64,000 nt of DNA from Streptomyces alanosinicus (GCF_014650595.1 NZ_BMVG01000026.1:1-64000); one strand, 5' to 3'. Numbered from the stretch's first letter, positions 44,145-53,454 are shown. Made by a program: numbers and translations. Notes: generated by a model from the sequence alone, not told the origin.

Positions 44145-45195
44145 GTGGCGGTCGCCCCCCGGGGCGACCGAGGATCGCAACACCTCTCCATCGCGGAGAA
44201 CATCTTCCTCGGCAACGTGGCGGTCGCCCCCCGGGGCGACCGAGGATCGCAACTTGGCCGCCGCCCGCGCGGCCGCGCACCAGGAGATGTGGCGGTCGCC
44301 CCCCGGGGCGACCGAGGATCGCAACGCGAAGATCCAGGGCGTGAAGACCGCCGAACTCGAAGTGGCGGTCGCCCCCCGGGGCGACCGAGGATCGCAACTG
44401 CAACGAGTACAAGGACAAAGCCAAGCCGTCGCACGGTGGCGGTCGCCCCCCCCGGGGCGACCGAGGATCGCAACTGAGGGTGTGTGTCCGGAGTGACCCG
44501 AGCCGGGTCGGGTGGCGGTCGCCCCCCGGGGCGACCGAGGATCGCAACCACTCTTCCGGGGACGCATGAGACAGGGAGTGCGGGCGTGGCGGTCGCCCCC
44601 CGGGGCGACCGAGGATCGCAACCGTGCTCGACACTCGGAACGGTACGCCGATCGGGGTGGCGGTCGCCCCCCGGGGCGACCGAGGATCGCAACGCCGCCA
44701 TGGTCGAGCACTGGACACCCCGGGACTGGTGGCGGTCGCCCCCCCCGGGGCGACCGAGGATCGCAACAACCCGCGCTTGACCGGGTCGACGTCGACCACG
44801 ACGGGTGGCGGTTGCCCCCGGGGCGACCGAGGATCGCAACCAGCAACAGGACGCCGAGGTTGGACATGGCGCTCGTGTGGCGGTTGCCCCCCCGGGGCGA
44901 CCGAGGATCGCAACTCCAGCTCCTTGTACGCCGCGCGAACGGTCTCGTGGTGTGGCGGTTGCCCCCCGGGGCGACCGAGGATCGCAACGAGTTGGTGCAG
45001 CGGATCGACCGCGAGGCCGACCGCGTGGCGGTTGCCCCCCCCCCCCGGGGCGACCGAGGATCGCAACCCTCGTGTCAGCTGGCGGCGTTGCGGCGCAGCC
45101 AGCGTGGCGGTTCCCCCAGGGCGACCGAGGATCGCAACGTCGCAGATCATCGGCAGGTTGGCGAGGAGGATCCTGGTGGCGGTTGCCCTCCGGAG
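44145..45195 (+). CRISPR. CRISPR array C: 14 full repeats, plus-oriented, sister repeat with C-tract length changes
   Basis: Repeats begin at 44145, 44217, 44289, 44362, 44436, 44512, 44586, 44657, 44729, 44805, 44877, 44952, 45025 and 45104, then a truncated copy at 45176. Each reads GTGGCGGTCGCCCCCCGGGG then CGACCGAGGATCGCAAC. It shares both ends with array A/B repeats (reverse sense) but has a perfect 10-bp hairpin in the middle. The C tract varies from 5 to 12, so unit length runs 35-43 nt. From 44805 on, GGTCGCC becomes GGTTGCC. Decay at the right end marks it as leader-distal; the leader-proximal end abuts array B. Confidence 0.9.
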
Positions 45196-45411
45196 CAGGT
45201 CCGCGTCAACTGCGACGCCCAGGGACGGCGCTACGCCCAGATGCAGCAGCGTCCCCGCCGCCTCCCCGGCCTCTCCGCCCTGATTCGCGGCGACGACCCG
45301 CCCCTCCTCGTGACGGGCGACCTGGCGATCACCATGGCCCCCGTCGCGTCCCGTCAACCGCGCCAGACCCCCGGCATCGTCACCAGCGACCAAAGAGGCG
45401 GCCGCTCATGA
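45196..45411 (+). pseudogene. 3' tail of an unidentified gene
   Basis: After the truncated repeat a protein-like frame gives EQVRVNCDAQGRRYAQMQQR, LPGLSALIRGDDPPLLVTGD and LAITMAP, ending at TGA 45409-45411, overlapping the ATG at 45408. The 5' part is lost into the CRISPR array. Family not recognised. Confidence 0.4.
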
Positions 45412-45686
45412 CCTCACCGAAGCCGCCGTAACGGACCCGGACCACGGAAGCGGTCATCACGATCGTGCTGGCCGGACTCGTGGTCCTTGCCTCGGCGTCG
45501 CGCTGCGACCCGGAGCAAGTCCTCGTGGAAACGGGCCGCATCCGCCCCTACGCAGCACCACCGCCCCGCTCCGGCATCACCGCCCATTCCTTTGGTACAG
45601 GCTGGGATCATGAGCCGCTGCCCGTCGTCTGGTGGGGCAGTACGGCGCCGACGGGCCGGGATTTAGCCAGTGATGGCGCTTCCTGA
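45408..45686 (+). pseudogene. Small membrane protein with in-frame stop
   Basis: ATG 45408 gives MTSPKPP, a TAA at 45429-45431, then in the same frame TTEAVITIVLAGLVVLASAS and CDPEQVLVETGRIRPY to 45686. The hydrophobic helix plus short tail resembles small conserved proteins of actinomycete integrative elements. It was probably coupled to the upstream tail by ATGA before both decayed. Confidence 0.45.
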
Positions 45687-45749
45687 ATTCGGTTCAGGCA
45701 AGATTTTCGTGATGAGTGACGTAGCGTCATATTCCTTGCATCGTCATGT

Positions 45750-46235
45750 ATGTGTGACGAGCTTCTGGACATAGTGTTCCCGCATCTGAAGTTGGTACAG
45801 GTGGAGCGGGTGTTCGTGGAGGGTGGCACGGTGCATGTCACCTCGCGTACTCCGGAAGGCCGGGTGGTGGTCTGCCCGGACTGCAGGACTTCCGCACGCC
45901 GAGTGCATAGCCGCTACCAAAGGCATCTCGCCGATACCGCCGTCGCCGGGCGGCCGGTGGTCATCGACCTGTCGGTGCGCCGGCTGTTCTGTGACCAACG
46001 TGCCTGCTCGCGCTGCACGTTCGTCGAGCAGGTCGACGGCCTGACCATCCGATACCAACGCCGCACCCGCCGCTGCACAGCCTCTTGGTGGCGCTTGCCC
46101 TGGCCTTGGCAGGCCGGGCCGGAGCCCGTGTCGCCGCGGTCCTCCCGGTGGCGGTCAGCCGTGTCACGCTGATCAGCCTGCTGATGGCCCTGCCCGATCC
46201 GGCAGCCACCAGAGCCACGTCCAGTCCGAGGGGGC
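45750..46235 (+). pseudogene. ISL3-family transposase, truncated and frameshifted
   Basis: The N-terminal zinc-binding part is clear: DIVFPHLKLVQVERVFVEGG, VVCPDCRTSARRVHSRYQRH and FCDQRACSRCTFVEQ. At about 46077 the frame is lost; the continuation SLLVALALALAGRAGARVAA lies in another frame and ends near 46235. The catalytic domain is gone. No terminal repeats were found. Confidence 0.75.
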
Positions 46236-46427
46236 TGGGCGTGCCATGAGGATTGCTCGCCCGCGCCATCCGAACCGTCAATGGCGGAATCACCCGCCCC
46301 AACCCCGAACCCATCACCACCGCGGCCACCCCTCCGACCGCCAAAAACCGCCCCGCTTCCACCAGGGCAGCACTACAAGGAGATCAACGCAGGCGTGGTC
46401 GTCAGACTTCACTCCACCGAGTGAAGA

Positions 46428-46949
46428 TCACCAACAGCATCCGGAACTGCGGACAGAGCCAAATCCGTGACCGCCCACACGGCTGGGCCGGTGAGCCTGG
46501 GGCCGGCGTACCTGGGTCTCGGTGCCGTCGATGCGCAGCTCGATGTTCTCGGCTGCCGCGTAGGCGAACAGGTCCTCCAGGGTGTGGATCCGGATGCCGG
46601 GGCGGTCGGGGACAGTGAAGCCGCGGGCCTCGAGCAGGGGCCGTATCTCCCGTACCGCCGCCGAGACAGTGGAGCGGTCCACCCCGTACAGCTCCGCCAA
46701 CGCGGCGTGCGGCAGCTGGTGACGCAGGCAGATCAGGGTGACCAGCAGCCGGTCGGTGAACACCAGTTTCACCTTCAGTCCCGCCCTGGCCAGGCGCTTC
46801 CGAACACCCCCACGCCGCTCGGCCCGGTCCGACTCCCGCGCAGCCTCCCAGCGTGGCGCCAACTCGACAACCAGCTCGGCGAAGTGTTGGCGGGAGATCC
46901 CGGTGAAGGCAGGATGGGACAGGGCGGCACGATTCAGGGCGGACGTCAC
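46428..46949 (-). pseudogene. IS5-type DDE transposase N-terminal fragment
   Basis: The minus frame contains the HTH of this transposase group (DRLLVTLICLRHQLPHAALA, ELYGVDRSTVSAAVREI), followed by LEDLFAYAAAENIELRIDGT with the first catalytic Asp. It then degenerates (VRRPQAHRPSRVGG) and stops; the remaining DDE residues are absent. Inverted relative to the ISL3 remnant next to it. Confidence 0.72.
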
Positions 46950-46993
46950 ATCTCCCGATCATGCCGCCCGCCTCTGACATTGCGTCAGCCCGC

Positions 46994-47527
46994 TCAGAAA
47001 CTGTGCGATACGAGCTTCAGCTGCAGTCGGACGTAGTCATGGTCCAGCGGTCCTGGACGGCGCGCTCCGTCCGGCCGCCACCCGTTTCGGGCGTAGAAGC
47101 GCTGCGCACGGGTGTTGGACGCCCAGCACTCCAGCACCCCCTCGGTGCAGCCGGCGGCCGCGGCCAGCGCAACGAACTCCCGGTGCAGGGCCCCACCCAC
47201 CCCGCGCCCCCAGGCGTGCGCCAGTACCCCGATCTGGTACAGCTCGTAGTACGTCGAGGCGTCCAGGTCTTCGTGGTGCGGTGGCCCGGCAGTGAGCAGC
47301 CCGACCACCGTCCCGTCCGAGTCTTCCGCGACCAGCGTGGCGCGCGCCGACGCGGCCAGCACCCGCGCCCAGGCGTCGCGCCGTTCTCCCCAAGCACTCG
47401 GGTCGGCGAGCTCCTCCTCGGGCATGCCGCCCGCGGTGTAGTACGCGGTCCGGGTCCGGGTGTGCACGTCGGCAAGGACGTCGGCGTCCTCGGCACTCGC
47501 CTCACGCAACCGGAAACCTTGATCCAT
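46994..47527 (-). CDS. GNAT-family N-acetyltransferase
   Basis: A 177-residue protein starting at ATG 47527 (MDQGFRLREASAEDADVLAD). Acetyl-CoA-binding signatures are ELYQIGVLAHAWGRGVGGAL (motif A, with the pyrophosphate loop) and CTEGVLECWASNTRAQRFYA with RNGW (motif B), so the domain is complete. The frame extends upstream to 47578 but that part does not look like GNAT sequence. Substrate unknown. It appears intact although flanked by dead genes. Confidence 0.82.
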   Translation of the reverse strand: MDQGFRLREASAEDADVLADVHTRTRTAYYTAGGMPEEELADPSAWGERRDAWARVLAASARATLVAEDSDGTVVGLLTAGPPHHEDLDASTYYELYQIGVLAHAWGRGVGGALHREFVALAAAAGCTEGVLECWASNTRAQRFYARNGWRPDGARRPGPLDHDYVRLQLKLVSHSF

Positions 47528-47701
47528 GCCCCTCTGGACGCCTGTACCCACCCGACTGGTTCCCCCACAGGCCGCCATCGGCAGCCAGGCATGACTCGCG
47601 ATGGAGGACGCGCCATCGCGCCAGCAAGATCCATCAGAGGATATGACTCAGCTCAATTGCCCCCAAGGTCGTAAGTCTTCGGCCCGACCGCTGACCGCTG
47701 T

Positions 47702-48500
47702 CTAGCGGTCGCCGGCCATGGTGTCGGGCTGGGCCAGCCGTTCGGCGGTGTGCTCCAGCCCGACGCTGTGGGAGCCCTTCACCAGGACGATGTCCCCTGG
47801 CTCGGTCAGGTCGCGGGCCACGGTCAGGGCGTGGTCCCGGTCGCGGGCGCTGACCACCTTCAGGCTCGGGTTGTTCTCCTGGGCGGCGTCGGCCATCGCC
47901 TGAGCGTCGGCGCCGCCGACCGTGATCAGCACGTCCACGCCGGAGGCGGCGACGAGGCGGCCGACCTGCCGGTGCCCGTCGGTGCCGTCGGCGCCGAGCT
48001 CCTTCATCTCTCCCAGGACCGCGATGGTCCGCCGCCCGCTGTTCATGGCTTCCAGGGCGGTGAGCGCTGCCTTCATCGAATCGGGGTTCGCGTTGAACGC
48101 GTCGTTGATGACCCGTACGTGGTCGGGCCGGTCGGTGACCTCCGTGCGTCCGGACGCCACCAGCACCGCGCGGGAGAGCGCGTCCGTGGTCTTGTCCACA
48201 TCGGCGCCCAGCCCGATGGCGACGGACGCCGCGGCCAGCGCGTTGGACACGTGGTGCGCGCCGTGAAGGTTCAGGCTGACCCGTGCGTCGCGGCCGGCGG
48301 CGACGAGAGTGAAGGAGGCCCGGCCGGCCGGGTCGAGCGTCACGTCCATCGCCCGTACGTCGGCGTCCTGCGTGGTGCCGAACGTCAGGACCTGGGCGCG
48401 GGTGCGGTAACGGGGGGGGCCATGCCGGCCACCAGCGGGTCGTCGGCGTTGAGGATGGCCAGCCCCTTGGCGGGGAGGGCTTCGACGAGTTCGCCCTTGG
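47702..48500 (-). pseudogene. murF: MurF-like ligase, C-terminal two-thirds with frameshift
   Basis: The minus strand gives LAKGELVEALPAKGLAILNA and DDPLVAGMA, then after a shift in the run of G at 48411-48418 continues AQVLTFGTT, SLNLHGAHHVSNALAAASVA, HVRVINDAFNANPDSMKAAL, RRTIAVLGEMKELG and DIVLVKGSHSVGLEH. These are UDP-MurNAc-tripeptide:D-Ala-D-Ala ligase segments in order. The N-terminal domain with the ATP loop is missing beyond 48500, where an oppositely oriented ddl fragment begins. Non-functional. Confidence 0.8.
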
Positions 48501-48518
48501 CCAGCCTCCGCCGTCGGC

Positions 48519-48675
48519 ATGCACAAGGCTCTCGCCAAGACCGTCGCAGCCGCCGTCGGGGTGGCGGTCCTGCCCACCGTCACCCTCCCCACCTGCGACG
48601 GCGACGTGAGCACGACGCAGACGATCACCAGCACGATCACGTTCCCGCTGATCCTCAAGCCCCTCTCCGTCGGGC
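48519..48675 (+). pseudogene. ddl: D-Ala-D-Ala ligase fragment
   Basis: About 50 codons read KALAKTVAAAVGVAVLPTVT and TFPLILKPLSVG, matching the stretch before and including the ATP-grasp Lys-Pro motif of Ddl enzymes. Sequence diverges where the following GSS loop should be. MurF and Ddl act consecutively in making and adding D-Ala-D-Ala. Here the two fragments abut in opposite orientation, pointing to a rearrangement between 48500 and 48520. Confidence 0.55.
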
Positions 48676-48857
48676 GAGAAGCGGCACTGCACGGACCTCG
48701 CTCTTCGGCTCGCCAGGCTCGACCCGGGGGCGTGCCCAGGGAGTGAAAGGGCTGTGTGGGAGTTGTTCGTATCCGGTCGACGCGCGTAGCGCACGATGCT
48801 GGCGTTGCGGTTTCCTCATACACGCATCTCCAACCCCCCACAATCTTTGGAGAGTTC

Positions 48858-49490
48858 ATGCGCCGCGCCTTCTACGGCCTGCCCGCCGCCGCCCTGCTCC
48901 TGATCGGCATCGCTGCTGCTCCGGCTCTGGCTGATCCTCCCGCTCCGCCGTCGTCGGCGACCGCCCGCGGGGAACTGTCGGCGCTGAAGGTGGCCGCGCC
49001 GCATTCGATGAACGGTTACGCCCGCGACAAGTTCGACATCTGGGCCACCCAGTCGGACGGCTGCACCACCCGCCAGGACGTGCTGGCCCGTGACGGCAAG
49101 AACGTCCAGGACAAGCCCGACCACTGCCAGCCGGCATCCGGGTCCTGGTACTCCGTCTACGACGACACCACGGTCACCGATGTCGCCAAGGCCACCATCG
49201 ACCACATGGTCCCCCTGGCCGAGGCCTGGCGCTCCGGCGCCGACACCTGGACCGCCGATCAGCGCAAGGCCTTCGGCAACGACCTCAAAGACCCGCAGCT
49301 GCTGATCGCGTCGGAGTCGTCGAACTCGGCGAAGGGCGACAGTGGGCCGGCCGACTGGAAGCCCACGAACCGCTCGTTCTGGTGTACGTATGCCGAGGAC
49401 TACACGCACGTGAAGTCGGTGTGGAAGCTGACGACCACGGACAAGGAGAAGTCGGCACTGTCGTCGATGCTGGACGGCTGCAAGAACTGA
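48858..49490 (+). CDS. Secreted HNH nuclease-like protein (1)
   Basis: A 210-residue protein. Residues 1-27 form a signal peptide (AAALLLIGIAAAPALA, cleavage near ALA-DP). The catalytic region is TIDHMVPLAEAWRSGADTW (about 114-132) with the later ND and N of FGNDLKDPQLLIASESSNSA and a final FWCTYAEDY, matching the HNH/DUF1524-type secreted nucleases of Streptomyces. Four cysteines suggest disulfides. ATG 48858 has GGAGAG upstream. A paralogue with coupled partner is at 54453-55145. Likely an extracellular DNase/RNase for nutrition or competition. Confidence 0.85.
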   Translation: MRRAFYGLPAAALLLIGIAAAPALADPPAPPSSATARGELSALKVAAPHSMNGYARDKFDIWATQSDGCTTRQDVLARDGKNVQDKPDHCQPASGSWYSVYDDTTVTDVAKATIDHMVPLAEAWRSGADTWTADQRKAFGNDLKDPQLLIASESSNSAKGDSGPADWKPTNRSFWCTYAEDYTHVKSVWKLTTTDKEKSALSSMLDGCKN

Positions 49491-49506
49491 CCGGAGTCCT
49501 GGCCGC

Positions 49507-49527
49507 TCAGAACCCATCTTTGAACCT
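49507..49527. repeat. Left copy of 21-bp inverted repeat around the terpene cluster
   Basis: TCAGAACCCATCTTTGAACC (plus T) matches the reverse complement of 53434-53454 at 20 of 21 positions. These could be ends of insertion sequences or of a composite unit. Confidence 0.55.
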
Positions 49528-49561
49528 CTGATGATCTCGCTCCTACGCCTCGCTGGAGGGC

Positions 49562-50507
49562 GTGGTGCGCATCGGGCCCTCCAGGCAGTGGGGTCTCAGC
49601 GGTAAGGCAGAGGGTTTTGCGGAGAGCTTTCCGGTGCTCCACGCGCTGTGGTGGCGCGCCTTTCGGGTGTGGGACGGCTGGCGGATTCTGCCCAGTACCG
49701 GGCTGGCCGGAGTTTCCCCTCTTACGGCCATGGGGCCGTACTCCGGCCTGGCAGGGGGTGGGCGTGGTGCCGAGTACGGAGAAGGTCGGCAATGTCAGCG
49801 GGCGGCCCCCTGGGCAGTTCAGCTCCGGACCTTCGCCTTCGATGCGAAGGGGCACTGCGGTGGCAGCCTTATCAGGCCAAACGTCGTGGTCACCGCGGCA
49901 CACTGCATGATCGACCAGGGCAGGCCTTACGCCCCACATCAGGTCTTCGTCCTCTTCGGAGACAACAAGGGCCCTCGGCAACGCGTGGTGACGGCGAGGC
50001 GAGTGGACGTCAACCCGCACTTCGACGAGGCGACGGTGGACAACGACATCGCTGTCGTCGAGATCCCCCCGCTACAGATGGAGAAGGGGGTCGTGGAGAC
50101 GATCCCGCTCTACGACGGTCGCCTTCCGGCTCACCGTCTCCGGCTGGGGCGCGACGAAGCCCGGCTCCTCCGACCTGTCGGACAGGCTGATGGCTGCTGA
50201 CGTCTACGTCGGCCAGCCCAAGGCTTGCGACCGCGTCAAGCACGATTATCGGTCCGCCAACGGCCCGGTCATCTGCACCGAGAACTCCTACCATCCGGGC
50301 GCCGACGCCTGCCAAGGTGACAGCGGCGGGCCCTTGACCATCGAGAAGGGCGGCCGCCGGTACCTGGCCGGGATCCTCTCCTACGGCGCCAACCCCGAGG
50401 GCAACCCAACCTGCGCTCTGCCGGACGGCTTTGGCATCTACACCCACGCCCACCAGTACGCCGACTGGCTCCGCGACGTCGTGGGTACCGTGCCCAGCGG
50501 CTCGTAG
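49562..50507 (+). pseudogene. Trypsin-like secreted serine protease, frameshifted
   Basis: The first frame (to ~50135) carries APWAVQLRTFAFD, GHCGGSLI, VVTAAHCM (catalytic His) and DNDIAVVEIP (Asp). One base appears lost near 50133-50136; the second frame continues LTVSGWGATKPGSS, ICTENSYHPGADACQGDSGG (catalytic Ser) and a normal S1 C-terminus ending at 50507. All triad residues are present, so only the shift prevents a full enzyme. The N-terminus upstream of 49790 lacks a recognisable signal peptide and may also be damaged. Confidence 0.75.
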
Positions 50508-50764
50508 GGAGCGCCGGGTCGGAGCCCGGCCCGTCGGGGACGCCCCCTGACCGTTCCTTCGCCCTGCAGTCCGCTGATGAGGTGGCGGACTGCGGGGCGA
50601 ATCGGTCACGGCGACCGATTCGTTCTGGGCACTCCGCTTCCTGGACTACGCGGCGCCGCATTGCCGCCTGGGCAACAACCAGCATCGGCTCGTCGGCGGC
50701 CATCAGAGCAGTTCAAAGACGGGTTCTCAGACCTTCGGGTCGGAGGAGGTGGGGATGACGCCGT

Positions 50765-51928
50765 TCAGGAGAGGGCGTCATACCGTTCCTGGCTGGTAGC
50801 GGGGTACAGGCGCTGTGCTTTGGGGGGTGGGGGGAACTCTGTGAGGTCGGGATGCAGGACGATGGTGCCTGAGCGAGCGCCGTTCCAGCGGAATCCTCGG
50901 CCGTGGTAGCGCTGCGCGCTGAGGCTTTGGTGGTAGGTGCCTGAAGCGGTGTGCTGATACGTGCGCAGCAGCAGCATCAGGTCGTCGGATGTGCCGAGGT
51001 CGCTCCGGCTGATCTCGTCGAGGATCTCGACGCTCTGCTGCTGTGCGGCGATCATGCGAGAGGCTGTCCAGTCCACGGCTTCTTGAAGGGAGATGCCGTA
51101 GACCCGGCGAAGGAAGCAGATGGTGCTGTCGTGCTGGTCGGCGAAGCATTCGGCGCGGAAGCTGAAGAGATCATTGAGCAGGAACCAGAGTTCGTAGATG
51201 GTGACGAGGAACCGTCGGACCGGTTCAGCGGTCCGCTCGTGTTCCGTGACCTCTATGCCCAGTGTGTATTCGATGAGCCTGGCGAAGGTCGGGCAGGCAC
51301 TGTCCACCGCGCGGTTGGGGATGAACGCCTCGATCGAGTCGTCACGATGGGCTGTCTGGTCGAGATCGAGCTTGGCTCCGCGCTGCTGCCAGCTGCCGAG
51401 GACGTCGATGAGCCAGCTGGCACGGCTCGGAGCGACGCGTCCGATCATGGTGTGGAAGATCTCGCGGACGACATCGCCGGGCCAAAGGTCGTCGTCCTTG
51501 CGGGCGCCGGTCGCCAGAGCCCAGATCTCCTCGACCCTGGCGTGCAGACGGGTTGTCCTCTCCCGTTCTCCTGTAGACAGATCCCATCTGATCCGGGTGA
51601 ATTCATCGTCAAGGCCGAACCACCAGACGCTCAGCTTGCACAAGTCCAGCAGCCGTTCGGGCAGGCCCTTGGGGATGGACTCGCAGACATACGGTCCAGT
51701 GCCCGCGCCGATCAGGTCGGTGGCCAGGGCGGTATCGCCCCGGCACAGCCGGTGCACAGTCCATTCGTTGCACGCCCGGGTGATCTCCAGCCAGTCGGGG
51801 TGCGGCTCCACTGCGAACGGGTCGGGGATTTCCGGAAGGCGAACAGACGTTCCCCGACGCAGGCCAGGGCAGGCCTGAAGGCCACGTGGCTGCGGGAGAG
51901 AGCCCTTGTGGACGGTCGAGTGCTTCAT
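50765..51928 (-). CDS. Class I terpene synthase (cyclase)
   Basis: A 387-residue protein from ATG 51928 (GAGGACACG upstream). The metal-binding motifs are present: an acidic GLDDEFTR (about residues 102-109) and NDLFSFRAE (NDxxSxxxE, about 250-258), with the later RYHGRGFRW near the C-terminus. It should ionise an isoprenoid diphosphate and cyclise it; product not predictable from sequence. It lies 68 nt downstream of a polyprenyl diphosphate synthase on the same strand, a minimal two-gene terpene cluster. No P450 or methyltransferase is adjacent. Confidence 0.87.
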   Translation of the reverse strand: MKHSTVHKGSLPQPRGLQACPGLRRGTSVRLPEIPDPFAVEPHPDWLEITRACNEWTVHRLCRGDTALATDLIGAGTGPYVCESIPKGLPERLLDLCKLSVWWFGLDDEFTRIRWDLSTGERERTTRLHARVEEIWALATGARKDDDLWPGDVVREIFHTMIGRVAPSRASWLIDVLGSWQQRGAKLDLDQTAHRDDSIEAFIPNRAVDSACPTFARLIEYTLGIEVTEHERTAEPVRRFLVTIYELWFLLNDLFSFRAECFADQHDSTICFLRRVYGISLQEAVDWTASRMIAAQQQSVEILDEISRSDLGTSDDLMLLLRTYQHTASGTYHQSLSAQRYHGRGFRWNGARSGTIVLHPDLTEFPPPPKAQRLYPATSQERYDALS

Positions 51929-51996
51929 CGTGTCCTCGCGATGGCAGTGAACACAGTGGTGTGGTTGATCGGGAGCGATGCCCCGGAGTAGGGCCG

Positions 51997-53019
51997 TCAC
52001 CGGTCTCGGTCGGTGACGAGGCTGGCGAGAGCGGCCAGCTCGCTGGCCGTGGTTGCCTCCGGACGTGCCAGTGACAGGTGCTCCAGGGCGTCGGCGACGT
52101 GACGCCGGGCTCGGCGCAGTGTGGCTTCCTTCGCCCCGGTCTCTTCGATCAGCTTCGCCGCCCGGCGGCAGTCGTCCTCGCTCAGCGTGCCGCCCTGTTG
52201 GTAGAGGGCACGCAGGGCCCGGGCCTGGGATGTGTGTCCGGCCATCGCGGCGGCGACCGGGGCGGTGACCTTCCGCTCACGCAGGTCCGACCACACCGGT
52301 TTGCCCGTGTGCTGTTCGTCGCCCCAGATGCCCAGGAGGTCGTCGGCGCACTGGAACGCGGTTCCCAGCCGTTGCCCGAAGTTGCGCAGATGCCGGGCGC
52401 GTTCGGGTGCGGCGCCCGCGGCGAGGGCGCCGAGGTGGCAGGCGCAGCCCATCAGCTCACCGGTCTTCGCGGCAGCGACGGCCAGAGCCCGGTCTTCGCT
52501 CGTGCCGGTGCCGGCGTCCACGAGAGTGTCGAGGTACTCGCCTTCGATCAGGACCTGGACGCTTGCGAGCAGGATGAGGATGGACTTGTCGGGGCGGGGT
52601 GCCTCGGCAAGGGTCTGGACCGCGGCGAAGAACAGGGCGTCCCCGGCCAGCAGGGCCGCGGGCAGGCCCTTGAAGCTCCACAGCGCGGGGCGGCCACGGC
52701 GCAGCGGGTCGTGGTCGATGATGTCGTCGTGCAGCAGGCTGGCGTTATGGACCAGCTCCACGGCTACCGCCGGCGGACAAGCGGCCTCCACACAGCCGCC
52801 GACGGCCTGGCAGGCCAGGAGGGCCAGCGCCGGCCGCAGGGCCTTGCCGCCCGCCGGAACGTCTAGCGGGATACGGTCGTCGGTCCACCAGCCGAAGTGC
52901 AGCCCGGCGACATGCCGGACCTCAGGAAGAAGGCCGCTGATCCTTGAACGGATCAACGGCCTCACTATGGATGAGCTCTGCACGAGGATTGTCGAGCAGT
53001 CACGCGGTACGTCAACCAC
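51997..53019 (-). CDS. Polyprenyl (probably geranylgeranyl) diphosphate synthase
   Basis: A 340-residue trans-isoprenyl diphosphate synthase. GTG 53019 follows AAGGGAGG. Key motifs are GGKALRPAL (about 57-65), the first Asp-rich motif LLHDDIIDHDPLRRGRPA (about 94-111) and the second QCADDLLGIWGD (about 220-231), all intact. Residues before the first motif are small/aliphatic (VELVHNAS), which fits long-chain (C20) rather than C15 products, but this is weak. It feeds the terpene synthase downstream. Confidence 0.88.
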   Translation of the reverse strand: MVDVPRDCSTILVQSSSIVRPLIRSRISGLLPEVRHVAGLHFGWWTDDRIPLDVPAGGKALRPALALLACQAVGGCVEAACPPAVAVELVHNASLLHDDIIDHDPLRRGRPALWSFKGLPAALLAGDALFFAAVQTLAEAPRPDKSILILLASVQVLIEGEYLDTLVDAGTGTSEDRALAVAAAKTGELMGCACHLGALAAGAAPERARHLRNFGQRLGTAFQCADDLLGIWGDEQHTGKPVWSDLRERKVTAPVAAAMAGHTSQARALRALYQQGGTLSEDDCRRAAKLIEETGAKEATLRRARRHVADALEHLSLARPEATTASELAALASLVTDRDR

Positions 53020-53433
53020 GTAAGCCTCCCTTGCCAGCGGTGGCCGAGGCGTGCAGCCACAGTGTGCGGTGCCACATCACCACAGGACAGGGGCGCAATG
53101 CCCGCGCGCGGGAGCGTATTCACGTGCCGGGCAGCCTCCTCCCCCGAGCCTTCCAGGGGGACCCGGGCGCCGTAGTTCGGGCAGTACCGGACACGGGCCA
53201 CGTCTCCAGGGTCTCGCGCCGTCCGACTCGGTACTCAGCACCAGAGCTCGGCCTCGGGCCCTTCCCGCTCCTGGTCGTCCTCCTTCGTCCAGGTCCCGAA
53301 GGGCCCGGAGGGAGCCGGGTTCCGCCCGGCTCCAAGAACCAGCACCCCGCCACCCGCCATGGCGCGGGCAAACCGTCAAGCCCCCCGCGACACTGACCGA
53401 ACGTGATTGAGCCCGATATTAAGGAACAAGCCG

Positions 53434-53454
53434 AGGTTCAGAGATGGGTTCTGA
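53434..53454. repeat. Right copy of 21-bp inverted repeat
   Basis: AGGTTCAGAGATGGGTTCTG (plus A) is the inverted partner of 49507-49527 (20/21). Together they bracket the broken protease and the terpene genes, 3.9 kb. Confidence 0.55.

Noticed and set aside
39550..45400. Long open frames with a repeated MAVVFRDGRGSQ or VAILGRPGRRPP pattern
   Set aside because: They are translations of the CRISPR repeats; periodicity and all-frame openness come from the 37-nt unit, not from coding.
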